Part shown: positions 8,736 to 18,812 of the stretch, piece after piece | Layout of the letters: every line of letters starts with the position of its first letter | Numbering within the stretch: the stretch's first letter is position 1 | Assembly (NCBI GenBank): GCA_003427395.1 | Contig: BFEA01000312.1 | Span: forward strand, 1,493,952-1,517,134 | Source of the DNA: Chara braunii | Lineage: Eukaryota; Streptophyta; Charophyceae; Charales; Characeae | Direction of reading: 5' to 3' | Length of the DNA: 23,183 bases | Notes under the pieces: model-generated | What the model was told of the DNA's origin: nothing | The model's input: only the letters and a program-made list of their open reading frames with translations | Database searches by the model: none | Made by a program: the position numbers and the translations under genes

Positions 8736-9058
8736 TGTCAGGACCGGTGGGTCCCGAGATATGCCTTGCCCATTGGGAGGCGGTATACCGCGAAATTGTG
8801 CACGACAGAGAAAATCGGAGGCAAGAAGGATAGAGGATGTTAAGTACTGGCGCTAGGGGACGGGGAGGTTGCCAAGGTCGCCGGAGCCACGAGGCCAAGG
8901 AAGGATTAGCGGAAAGGCGAGCGGCAAGAGACCGCAAGAAAATGACAAAGGCGGCCTTTCCCCCCGAAAAGGAGAAGGACCGCCGAAAAAAGTAATGTCA
9001 TGGGGCGCTCACCGCGAGGGAGAAGAAGGGGAAGAGAAAACAGTAAGAGAGATGTCGG
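8736..9058. mobile_element. Truncated LTR fragment, same family as next LTR
   Basis: It starts TGTCAGGACCGGTGGGTCCCGA, a diverged form of the edge at 9059, and later shares TTGTGCACGACAGAGAAAA (8793) and a collinear 'gaggttgcc...' block with 9059-9330. Only about 320 bases remain before the next LTR begins in the same orientation. This points to insertion of one LTR into another or to unequal exchange. Confidence 0.7.
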
Positions 9059-10941
9059 TGTCGGGACTGGTGAGTCCCGAATGACTTCCCGTCACTCGAG
9101 AGACTGTATATGACCAATTTGTGCACGACAGAGAAAAACGGAGGCAGGTACGCTGGAAAGAGCGGAAGCATGGGCACGGACAGTAGGAAGCCAGAGGTTG
9201 CCCAGAGTCGTCGGGGCCTCTAGACTAGCAATGGGTTGGCTAAGCAGAAAGCGGCAAAAGGACTGTGAGAGAACAGCAGGGGCGACTCCTTCCCCAAGGA
9301 CGGAGAAGGGCCATCGGGAAGTCGGTAGTAGCATAGGAGGTGCGCAACAAGGGAAGGAAGGAAGTGGGAAGGGACAGGGCGCAAGGCGCCGACGCAACGT
9401 GGCGGCAGGAGGTCGCTGTAAGGTAGAAAGGTGTCAGGGGCACCAACGAAAGACGTGGTACAGGCGGAGCAGGAGTGTCGGGGACCACATGGGATCGAAG
9501 GACGGGGCGGTACCAGCAGGACAAAGCGCTGACCACGCAAGACCGAGGGACGGCGTGGTGCCGGCAGGGCGAAGTACCGGAACCCGCGTGAGATCAAGGG
9601 AAAGACGTAATGCAGGCAGGCCGAAGTGCCAGGGACCATGTGGGCCTAGATAAAATGGCGGCACCAGCGGAACCACTAGTAGATTGGGTATCGGCGGAAT
9701 AAAAAGTGTCAGGAGCCTCCGACAGGGATTGTCGACAGAACGGAGAAGACGGGCGCGAGGCGGGAAAAACGGAGGGCACCTGGGGCAACCCAAGGGGGTC
9801 CTGGATCAAATGCGACGACAACAGAAATAAAGTAGCATGACGACAGGTGGACGGGACCAGCCGGGCCAGGGAGTTCGGATGAAAACGTTAAGTGTCGCGA
9901 TGGCAAGCGCCGACAGGAGGTGCCGAGGGGAAAGAAAAGATGGAGTAACAGCAGTAAGGGGGGGCCGGACAGCAGTCCGAGTGTCCCGGACCAGCCAGGC
10001 CAAGAAAAACGAAGTTCCGAGGGCTCCACGTGGAAAAAAGGGCTGGCTAGAGAAAATCGGAGCAAGGGGGTCTCAAACTGGAGGCGGCGGCAACAAAAAG
10101 GAGCCCCCTTTGGCCTTGGGGGTGCCACTTCTGCAGTCCGAGGTGCAACGGCCATATGCCGGCTACAAAATCGTACCTTGGGAAAGGTCCAACAACTAGA
10201 AAAAGGAGAAATAGTTGTTGGACACTTGTCCCAACAGTGAACGAGAAAAGAAAGGAGGAAAAGGGGGGAGAATGGGACAAAGGAGGAGGAAGGAGTGAAG
10301 GAAAGAGTATCGCCAGATTGGGACTGCAGCGGTAGGGACTGGCAGGTCTCAATGATGATCTCATCCCTCCTAGATCCTAGGAGGGAAGTCCGGATTGCAG
10401 AGATAAGGTCCTTGGGGCATTATCTCTGCAATATCTGAATTTAAGCAACAAAAATAAAGAAAAATGCTGATGTGAGTTGGCCGGCTCATTTTTGGGCCTT
10501 AGATCTGAGATCTGATCTTGCGGAGGAGAAGATCTAGCCGTTTTTTGTGGGCTCACAAAAAATGGCTAGCTCCGGAATGAGTTGGCAGCAAATTGGAGGA
10601 AAAACAAAGAGAGGAACAAGACAAAACTGCGAATTCGGCACAAGGTGTGGGTCAGGTACATCAAAAAAATTGAAAATTAGAGCAAAGGCTCAAATTTGGA
10701 GCAAGGGGGAGCTTGGAGTGACTCGGAATGATGAGAACCATAGATCTCAGCTAGATCCAAGGCTGAGATCTGTGCCGCGACTTGGAAAAATGCAACGGCC
10801 TACCCAAAGGAGGCCTAGACCAAAAAAAAGGTGGAAAACGGGCCTCTAGGCCCTCAAATTTTGGTAAAGAGTGCATTTGGGGTAGCCCATAAAAACTATA
10901 ATACACTGTGCTCCCAGGCCTAGTCACAGTCAGCCCAGGCA
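9059..10941. mobile_element. Long LTR, right copy, inverted relative to left
   Basis: It matches the reverse complement of 1345-3278 throughout. The 9059 edge has the hairpin TCGGGACT/AGTCCCGA (9061-9080) and a TGTATAT box 30 bases on. The 10941 edge reads GCCCAGGCA. Both edges satisfy TG...CA, so orientation cannot be told from the ends. On the plus strand a TATA-like ACTATAATACAC near 10896 lies close to the right end, as expected of a long U3. On the minus strand, however, a stem and polypurine-like tract (10942-11013) after integrase would make 10941 the LTR start. It contains the minisatellite at 9430-9690. Confidence 0.75.
9430..9690. repeat. LTR-internal minisatellite (right copy)
   Basis: Four to five diverged units of about 50-57 bases contain 'gaccacatgggatcgaaggac', 'gcggtaccagcaggacaaag' and related strings. 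On the minus strand they correspond to the units at 2636-2890, but they are more diverged from one another. Confidence 0.75.
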
Positions 10942-11013
10942 GTCTCCCCACGTTCCACAAAAGTCAAGACACACAAACGAACAATCCCTGTGGTCATGAT
11001 CACTTCCACAGGG
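10942..11013 (-). promoter_or_regulatory. Stem and polypurine-like tract after minus-strand pol
   Basis: A perfect 8-bp inverted repeat CCCTGTGG/CCACAGGG (10986-10993, 11006-11013) is followed on the minus strand by TGTGGAACGTGGGGAGAC and then TGCCTGGG at 10941. It lies about 75 bases past the integrase stop. It fits a polypurine tract and LTR start, though the purine run is shorter than at 7306. Confidence 0.45.
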
Positions 11014-11087
11014 AGGCGGTCCAGAACTTGTAGACAGCTGCTTGACTTTCAGGCTATCAATTCCCCAGTTTCCCTGTCCTGGGCCTC

Positions 11088-11740
11088 TTATAGCCACTGT
11101 TCCACCGGATCCCTGCTAAAAAATCTGACCAATCTCTGTCCCGGAAATGGCCCTCTTATGCTAGTACAATCGAGATCCTCAAGTTCAAATATGTTCAGTC
11201 CCACCCGCTTAGCGTTCCTGTAAGGCCCTTTGAATCTTTTTTCTAGCTGCCCGGACCATGTGTTTTCAAGAGCCGAGTTCCTAACTAGCACCTTTTCCCC
11301 CACCTGGAGTGGCTCCTTCCGAATGTTCTTAACCTGGTCCCATCTTGCTTTATCCCTCATTCGGCTGTCCGTCACACGATTGACTACTTCCTCGAGTGCC
11401 TCCTCATTCCTGGCGACCTGCTGACAACGTGCGGTGATTAATTCTTCCGTGCTCAAGTGTGGATCGTCATCTAGCCTGTTCCACGTAGGGACCAAAGCTT
11501 CTATCGAAAAATCGATCTCCCTTTCATACCAGAGTTCTGTTGGAATACATCCCGTTGTTCTTTTTGGAGTCATGTTCTCGGCGAAGACTGCCTGCTTGAG
11601 AAACCGTGGCCAACTTCCCAAATTATTTGCTGCCAACTTTGCGATTGTTTTCTTCAAAGTCCGGTGACCCCTTTCTACTGGTGCATTTGCCTCAGGATGG
11701 TAGGGCTCGGTGATCTTGATCGGTACACAGTGTCTTAAGC
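11088..11740 (-). pseudogene. Integrase C-terminal half, minus-strand element
   Basis: After a frameshift near 11740 the frame holds the third catalytic residue of integrase, Glu at 11675-11673 in PVERGH. It is followed by LAANNLGSWPRFLKQAVFAE and the substrate-facing region, and ends with the GPY module (FKGPYRNAKRVGLNIFELED) and RLVRFF before the stop at 11088. The frame from 11657 to 11088 (189 codons) is free of stops. It joins the integrase core encoded in the neighbouring frame (11692-12759), and the break coincides with a short GT dinucleotide run. Confidence 0.9.
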
Positions 11741-13728
11741 CTGTTCAACACTTTCTGGTTAACGAATTTTGTCCCATTGTCTGCTATAAACCTGCGCACG
11801 AAGGGGTGCCTTAGGTAGAAATCTTCCACCCAGTCGGCCACCGCTTTCCCCGTCTTCTTCTTGAGGGCTATGGCTTCCACATAGTCACTGAGATTATCCC
11901 TTGCATCCAAGATGTATCTAAACCCATCCGTTGATATGGGCATAACGGCAAGGTCGAGGTGAACAAGGTGTCCGGGTCCCAGTACCCGGGTGGGTCTAAG
12001 GAGCTCGTAAACTCGTACAACGCTCCTTTCTTGACATATCAGACACGTTTGACAATACGTTGCGACCATGCCTGCCATCCCTGGCCAAAAGTACAGAGGC
12101 ACGATCTTTGCAAGTGTCCCCTTGGACGACCGGTGACCTCCAGCTAGCCCGTCATCCATTACCTGGATTACGTCCAACTGCCTAGACCTCCCACAAACGA
12201 GACGCCTAGGTATCATCCCTTCCTCTTTCTTGAAGAGGTGGCCATTTCTTAGGATATACTTTTCGACTTCCTCCCTTGCCTTGGGACTGACTTCCGTGGG
12301 TTGTTTGTTCCCTACAAGCAGCAGACCGATTTCTTTGAAGACGCCCTCGTACATCTGTATGAGGAAGAACTCCTGTTCCTTTTGATCCGTACCCTGCTCC
12401 TCCCGAGTGAGGTTGACTAGATACTGACACTCCTTCTGCGCCCAGGCTTCGGCCAACGTCATCACGGCGTCCCGTCCCCCCTCCACGGTCATTGCCATCA
12501 GTTCCTCTCTGACCCCTACTTCTGCTCCCCACGAGTCCTTTTCCTCTTTGCGCCTGACCGTGGTGACTGGTCCTTCCCTGAGTTCTGCAACCACTGCAGG
12601 TGCGCCCTTTTCCAAGGTCTGAATTAGCAACTGACTTGTTGTAATTGCCGGATCTGCCATCTCATTATCCACGACAAGGGTCCCTCCTTCGTACTCCAGG
12701 AAGGCGTCAATTGGTTCTGCGTCCTCTACTCCTTTCCACGTGATACAAACCCTGCTCAACCCATCTGCCCTATTTCGAAGCCCTGCAATTCGCTCGACCT
12801 AATAGTCAAATTGCCATATGAAGCCTATCCATCTGCCGACAGTCGGGTCTATGGGCTTGTAGTTCTTTAGGGCTCCGGCAACGTTGGTGGGATCGATCCT
12901 TAGGATAAATCGCCTCCCGAACAGGTATGCATGGAAGGTCTTAAGACAATGCAGGATTGCTAAGACCTCCTTCTTGAATTGCGAATATCATCGTTCTGCT
13001 GAATTCAGGGTCCTACTTTCAAATCTCATTGGTCTTTCTTTGCCCTCCTCGCTTCTCTGTATCAATACTCCTCCCACTGCCAATGGTCCCCCATCTGTTT
13101 CTAAGATGAAGGGCCGTCTTACCTCGTCATTGAAACAGGGTGCTGCTAACGTGACCTGATTGGACGACAGGATGTCTTTCAGGGTCTGGGCTGCTTCTTC
13201 CCTATCCTCTGTCCAATCCATAATGCCACCTTCCCTAATCATCGCGCGGATGGGTTCTGCTATCTTTGCGAAACCTTTAATAAAAATCCTCCAGAACCCA
13301 ACCACCCCTAGGAAGGCTCGTACTTCCGTCGTGGTACGCAGGGGTATCGGCCACTGAGAGATCTTATCAGTCTTTGCTGGATCGGGTGTCCTCCCATAAG
13401 CTCCACAGCGGAATCCCAGTATCGTTACTTCCGGGACGGCCAGGATGCTCTTGGGTCCGCTTGCAGTAATGTTGTAGACTAGGAAGCGCTGGAGTAACTC
13501 CTTAATATACTGCAAGTGGTCCCAGACGAACTTCCGCACTCCCGGTTGTACTTCCGTCTCATCTTTGTATCTTGCGCCTTTCACGGGATTATCATCTATG
13601 TAAGGTTCACACTTTTCCGGAAACATATCCCCTGCGACGGCGAGCATCCTTTTCTGAGCTTCTGCTACCTCATTTGTTAAGCCCATAGTGGTCACTTGCA
13701 TCTGCAGCTGTCCTACCGGGGTGTGCAT
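11692..13728 (-). pseudogene. Pol: RT second half, RNase H, integrase core
   Basis: One frame, interrupted only by TGA 12990-12988 and TAG 12801-12799. In order: RT palm with QLQMQVTTMGLTNEVAEAQ and the catalytic box YIDDNPVKG (13602-13576); RT connection AFLGVVGFWRIFIKG; RNase H (FILETDGGPLAVGGVLIQ, with the usual acidic start); a spacer of about 150 residues; integrase zinc module, where Cys-x2-Cys (CQTC) is kept but the first His position reads Asp (VMDDGLAGGH); then the integrase core with Asp at 11955-11953 (VHLDL) and Asp at 11781-11779 (IADNG). RT copies element RNA to DNA, RNase H removes the RNA, integrase inserts the product. Frameshifts bound it at both ends. Confidence 0.93.
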
Positions 13729-14381
13729 TGCGGTATACGGTCTACCCTCGCGTCGAGAGGCAACTGATCATATCCTGAGTACAAGTCTACCAGGGAGTAA
13801 ATGCTCCGCCCTGCATGAGATTCTGCCAATAAGTCGGCTTGTGGAAGCGAGCCTGCGTCCTTAATTGTTACCGCATTGAGCTGCTGCAGGTTCTGGATCC
13901 ACCTAAGCGTCTTATTGGGCTTCCTGAACACGAACCACTTGTTCGCGTAGGGGGATGCGGTGGGTTCAGCCACAAAAGAATCTATCTTAGCTCTAAGCAG
14001 GTTGGTGACCTCCGCTGCTATCCCAAACTCATAGGCGGACCCTTTATCATTCCAACACTCATGTTGTACGGTGTGGATCCTGACAGGGGGAACTAGCTTT
14101 GCGTCCAATCGTCCTTTCTGATGATCGTTGAAGGCGAAAGCTAAATGAAACTTTTGGCATGTCTTTCTTATGAATTGAATTTCTTCCGTTGTTAATAACC
14201 CTTCCACACCTATTTTCATGGTGTATGCTACCTCATCTGGTATGCGATGTCCTTCCGTTGCTCGCCTCTCCCTTATTACCCGCAATATTTGCTCCTCCTT
14301 CTCCATGGCCTCTTCCTTTGACGTTTCTACTAGGATCGAGACCGGCTTGGCCTTCTTGCCTACGGGTTTATACTTTCGCAC
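13713..14381 (-). pseudogene. Pol: RT first half (fingers) with N-terminal linker
   Basis: The frame carries ANKWFVFRKPNKTLRWIQNL and AVTIKDAGSLPQADLLAES, then SIYSLVDLYSGYDQLPLD with the first catalytic Asp of RT motif A. It stops about 10 codons after this, where a one-base frameshift near 13728 moves the reading to the frame with the YIDD box. The upstream 120 residues are a linker containing LTTEEIQFIRKTCQKFHLAF. Upstream a one-base shift in a run of T (about 14400) separates it from the protease frame. Confidence 0.92.
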
Positions 14382-15219
14382 ACTACCTTTGGGGATCGTT
14401 CTCCTAAAAAATGAACGGTCGGGATTGACCTTGCTACCTCCAAGACGCGGGGCTGGATGCTGACTAGCTTCCCATTCAGACAGTAGCCCTTTCGAACCCC
14501 ATCCTCAAATCTGGCAAGCGCTGCGAGGTCCACCCCCACTTTGTGGTACCTGATGGCCTTAACGAGTTGTAATAAATCTGGGATTTCAAGCACTACCTCC
14601 GACGTTTCGTTTCGGGCTTCCTTTGGTTTGGGCAGGCTGGCCCCAAGTTCAACTTCCGACTCTTTTTCTGCCACCATAACTTCCATGGACTCGTCCTCTG
14701 GCCTCCTTTTCTTTACGGGCAAGCCCATCTTGATTCACTCTTTTTTACTTAAAACCTCCTCAATCATAATTTCTACCCTTTCCCTCATTCCTTTCATTCG
14801 TGCGAATGCCCCCTTCCGTGCACTTTCTTCGAATGTTGGCGACCAGGTTGCCAATTTGCCCTTCGGAGGGTCCCCTCCGGTTCCGAGGAGTCGGAGGAGT
14901 TCTCCGCGACCAGTCACCGGGTCTTGTATGTCTACCATGTATGTGCCGTCGTGTAGATGCATTCCTATCATTTCCACATTGGCGCACCACGGTCTCCCGA
15001 GGATTACGTCGTGATCCATTTCTTCCATCACGGTCATCCGCTGAAACGATCAGATGGATTCCCAGATTCCCGCCCTGACTGCACATTTGGTGACATACCC
15101 TGTGAAAGGAATTTCGCCACCTGCTCCCCGGATACTCCCTGCTACTTCCTTGTTTACCGTGCACCCCGTAACCGTTGCGAAATCCTGTCGTATAAGGGTG
15201 ATTTCTGCTCCGCGTCCAC
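14360..15219 (-). pseudogene. Aspartic protease C-terminal part and protease-RT linker
   Basis: The frame contains GAEITLIRQDF just after the shifted active site, then EEMDHDVILGRPW (about 15020-14985), the closing motif of retroviral-type aspartic proteases. A hydrophilic linker of about 200 residues to RT follows. Stops occur inside (TGA near 15054 and TGA after VLSKKE at about 14737). The protease would release the Gag and Pol proteins. The linker part (14360-14728) has no recognisable domain. Confidence 0.8.
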
Positions 15220-15396
15220 TAACGTGTTAGTGTGGTGAGTTGCGATTTGAACTTTAAGTTTCCCAACTGGTAATGCATTAAAGCTAAGCTTTGTCCCGGG
15301 TGGCGCCCTCATGACTTCGCCACCTTCACGATCCGGTAGGCTTAGGCGGATGTCCGCAAAGGCTTTCTCCAACTCTCCCAGGCCCCCTGGAATGCT
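15220..15396 (-). pseudogene. Protease N-terminal part, broken at active site
   Basis: It lies in the same frame as the end of gag, separated from it by a single TAA at about 15399-15397. It reads PGTKLSFNALPVGKLKVQI and then THHTNTLVDA (about 15240-15211), where the catalytic Asp (15216-15214) is present but the following residues are lost by a one-base frameshift. The rest of the active-site motif continues in the frame of the next feature. Confidence 0.75.
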
Positions 15397-17629
15397 TTAG
15401 AGGTTGGAGACTCCTTGCGGCGCCTCGGCCTCCTCCGTGTTCTGCTCTTGCAGTTCCGGGGCGTCCTCTACCTCTACGCGCTTACGAGTTAGCAACTGCC
15501 TGAGTCCTTTAAGCAGCCTTGGGCTGGCTTGCAACATGGTCTGAAAAGAAACCGATACCATGGTACCCAGTAACTTACTCAAGGTTCCATTGATTTCTGG
15601 CGAAGTCAGGATCGAAATTTGATACCTGAACGTCTTTTTTGCGGCCGTAGCCTTGTCTACCGGTTCGTCCTCCCTTGGCTTCCCATAGACCTTCTCTTGT
15701 ATCGCGGCTTCGGTCTCTTGCTGGTCCGTGCTAGTCCCTGCGAGTTCCTCCATTACTGTATCTTGGATGAGCTTCTTTTCTTCCCCCGCCCGACGAGTGG
15801 TAATATTTACCCTATCCTGGCCATTGCCTTCTAGGATAAAATTGGCCTGTGGTCCCCGTCCCTTTGGCTGGTCCCAGACAATCTCGGCTATCAGCTCTGC
15901 TTCTACGACAGCTATCTCTAAGTTATTCATGAGGATGACGGTTCGCCGCATCCCCCCTGGCGAGTTCCAATTGACACGCTCCCCCCTAGGTCCGAGGATC
16001 TCGCCTTTGAGGGACCTACTGCACCTCTGCCACTCGATATCGTGATTGAATCTCGGACAGGCCCGTACGAAGTGCCCGATTATGGTGCAATACTTGCATT
16101 GTTCGTTGGCCGGGTCCCTCTTGCCAACCCCCCGGTTTGCTACAGCTGCCGGAACCACGGCCTCTTGGGGCGGGAGGGCGGGTCTGGATACTTGCGCCTG
16201 CATTACTAACAACGCAGTTTTCATTCTGTCCATCTTGCTATCAACCTTGTGCACCCGTTCGTGCAGACTCTCTATTCCCTTCTTGACCTTATCCCCTGTC
16301 TTCCCGGTCAGATCTATGACCTCCCCTTCCTTAAGCAGGGCTAGCGTCTCAGTGACTACTGTCTTTTCGCAAGGTCTGTTACGGTGCTGAAGTCCACGTC
16401 TCTCGTGTATTCGAACTTACTAGTCTGCTGGTAAGCTGACAAAATTTTATCTTTATCGAACTCGGAAAACTGCCTGAGGAAGTATTTACTCATTATACGG
16501 TCCGTTACCCCGGGAATTCGCAGTGCCACCAATGTGAATGTCCTAAGGAAATCATTGTAAGTCGCATAGTTTTTCCTCTGGACTACGTCTAATTCGGCCT
16601 ATGTTGCCATTTTCTCTGCCTTCATGTGTTTCTTCATCATCTCATTCCTGGTTTCTTTCCAGGATTCACTGGAGGGGACGATGGCCATAATGTCCCTTCC
16701 CAAGCTTAGTGACACATGCTGCCCCAGGTGTTCCATTTTTTTCTCTTCCGTCCATTTCAGTAAGGCTCCTAGGTTCTCATAGTCTATTAAAAATTCCGTA
16801 ATGTTGGCCCCATCGATCGTGAGTTTCTTTTTTGCATCTGCGAGATACCCCTGGTTCTTGTTCAGTGTCCTGTTGAGGGTGGCGACTACTTTCTTGAGAC
16901 CGTCTTCGGAGCCACCCGCTTCCCCGGCTGCACTGACTCCTTCCCCTTCCTTGCTTTCCCTCTGCTTCTCGCTGGTTTCCAGTGTTCCTTCTGGGTCGAA
17001 CTATCCTAGCACTCTCTCCCTAAGGCTCCAGAGTCCGTCACACGCCCCTGTTACTTTCGGCATGGCGGGTAGTCTGCTGGTGCCGCTGTCACTGGCGGGT
17101 GGGGTCATAGCGTTTTCCGTTCCTTCCGTCGGGGGGTCGCTCTTGTCCTTCCCCTTCTTGCTAGGCGTTCCTTTGTGACTATCATCCTTCCCCACATACG
17201 TAGCCTCGTCCTGACCGGCCCTGCGTCCCTCACGTGACCCTGCGTCCTGGAGGTCCTCCTCATCCCCGACCATCATCTGCTCGATAAGTCTTGCCTTAAA
17301 TTCCGCGGTCCGCTTCTCTATCTCTGCCAGTTTGTGACTGGTATCCAAGACTTTCGTCTTTTTAGAGGTGGCTCCTGCTGAGTTCCGAGGACTTGTTCTC
17401 ATATCATTTCCCCCATCCCTGTTGTCCGGAGGTCCCCTTTTGTTTCTCCCAACTTTCTCCGAGCTTTCTCCGAGCTTTCTCCAATTGAGACGTCATTTCC
17501 GTCTTCTCGGGTCCCCTCCAGTTTGGCTGACTCTCGATCCCTTGCTGATCCCTCGTTTCATTCCCCATTCCCATTCGTGTCGTGATTCCCTCCGCTCTGC
17601 TGGTCATCGATCCCTTCCTCCGTCGCCAT
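15397..17629 (-). pseudogene. gag: gag, minus-strand Ty3/gypsy element
   Basis: The likely start is ATG 17629-17627 (MATEEGIDDQQ). An acidic, low-complexity N-terminus (frames change between 17600 and 17402, near a tandem duplication of GAGCTTTCTCC at 17458-17480) leads to a capsid-like region, IDGANITEFLIDYENLGALL to KKHMKAEK, with stops TAG 17003-17001 and TAG 16601-16599. A one-base shift in an A run near 16365 leads to the last segment. That segment has a zinc knuckle, CKYCTIIGHFVRAC (16098-16057, Cys-x2-Cys-x4-His-x4-Cys), that would bind the genomic RNA. It ends with TAA at 15399-15397, in frame with the protease. Gag would form the particle in the cytoplasm. Assignment rests on the knuckle and position before protease. 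Confidence 0.88.
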
Positions 17630-17641
17630 TTCTTTACCTAG

Positions 17642-17668
17642 CCTGCACATGGAAAAAATTTTTTTGCG
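17642..17668 (-). promoter_or_regulatory. Possible 3' splice site before gag
   Basis: On the minus strand TTTTTTCCATGTGCAG (AG at 17644-17643) ends 13 bases before the gag ATG. A short pyrimidine run followed by a CAG fits a 3' splice site. If used, gag would be translated from a spliced RNA that skips the upstream ORFs. No donor was identified. Confidence 0.3.
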
Positions 17669-18079
17669 AACGGCGGCCGATTGTTCATAATTGCCCTAGT
17701 CCCCTCCCTAAAACCCGCCTATGCCCATATTTTTTTGCGTCTTATATTAATTGGTCTGACTTTCCCGACTTTCCTTTCCCAGGTCGTCCTTCAGGTTTTT
17801 CTCCCACCGGCCTTGCCGCCGCCGCTCGATATTTTTTTACTGCCGAGCTTAGATTCTTAGGGCGGCGCCCGAGCCCAGTGGCTTCCCTATCGGTTATGGC
17901 CCTTTTGGCTTATTGGCATCCAGGTGCCTCAGAACTTTGGGAGCGGTGGTCTTCCTAGTTCCTTCCTGCCGCATCATTGTGTCGGTCGGGACTCCAACCA
18001 CTGCCCCTCTTTTGATGTCAATCGCCTACTTATCTAAGTGCTCATCCTTTGTTTCCCTACCTCTTCCTGACGCGTTTTC
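17669..18079. other. Spacer between accessory ORFs and gag
   Basis: No open frame, domain or tandem repeat is recognised on either strand. Several runs of six or seven T/A lie here. Confidence 0.5.
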
Positions 18080-18727
18080 TCATGCTGGTCCCTCAGGCCT
18101 ACCCTGCTCATCTGGTTCCTCGAACAGGTCAGCCAACCAAGCAAGGTAATTTTCCCCTATTTCTATTTCCCTGATAATTATTGGCTCATATTCTTCAAAC
18201 GACAGGTGGGGCAATCCGAATATCAGGATCTCGAGTAATTCGAGTAGTTCCCAGGCCTGGTTTCCCCAAAATGATCCATGTCTGACCGACACGTCGTAAA
18301 ACATGCCCGTTGTTTGCGACCGGAAGAGGTGGATCCTGACCAGCGTCGAGTCCACCAAATCCCTTGCCCTCTTGAGACTGCCAAATGCCAGGTCTACCAT
18401 GAAGCGAGGCACTTGACACCTCAGCCCGGTCATTAGGGCCATAAACTCTCGCTATCCTCCTATCTCCACCCGAGTCCTTAACCCCACATTCCTTCTTCCT
18501 CGCACTTCCTGGCCTACCCGGTTTAGTACTGTAGTAGCCCTCTGGAAGATTGGCAACAACCCATGCCCTAGTGCCAACTCCGTCCCTAACATGTGCCACC
18601 CGAGCTCTGGCAAGTATACGGTCCCCGTTACCCTAAGATCGGTGCTTCTTTTCCCCTTAGAATTCCGACTTAGAATTTCCCTGCACAGTTTTAAACAGCA
18701 TGAGAGTTTACTTATTCCACTTGGTCT
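18080..18727 (-). pseudogene. Accessory ORF copy C (unknown family, gag-proximal)
   Basis: The frame is open from 18727 (after TGA 18730-18728) to the stop at 18080, with one internal TAG (18454-18452), about 215 codons. I do not recognise the family. It aligns with copies A and B: VTGTVYLPELGWHMLG near the start matches VGTIVLSKQGWHLFC of A; GMFYDVSVRHGSFWGN matches GEFYRTSLKYGPFHGD; then ELLELLEIL, and IIREIEIGENYLAWLADLFE matches IIRREVAATPCYVDDVFKLF. The C-terminus is acidic (EEPDEQGRPEGPA). No signal peptide or membrane segment is evident. It lies about 450 bases upstream of gag on the same strand. Confidence 0.65.
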
Positions 18728-18812
18728 TCAATTTTCCCCCCGGAACAACTCCACGATCCCTAGCCTGGTGCTTATTTTCCCCTTCTATTTCTTTCCCCTC
18801 TCTTCGACCCTA

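Noticed and set aside
8555-9653. Several overlapping plus and minus frames
   Set aside because: They lie in LTR sequence whose inverted copy at 1345-3278 does not keep them open.
13839-16390. Plus-strand frames across the pol and gag region
   Set aside because: Antisense shadows of recognisable protease, RT and gag sequence.
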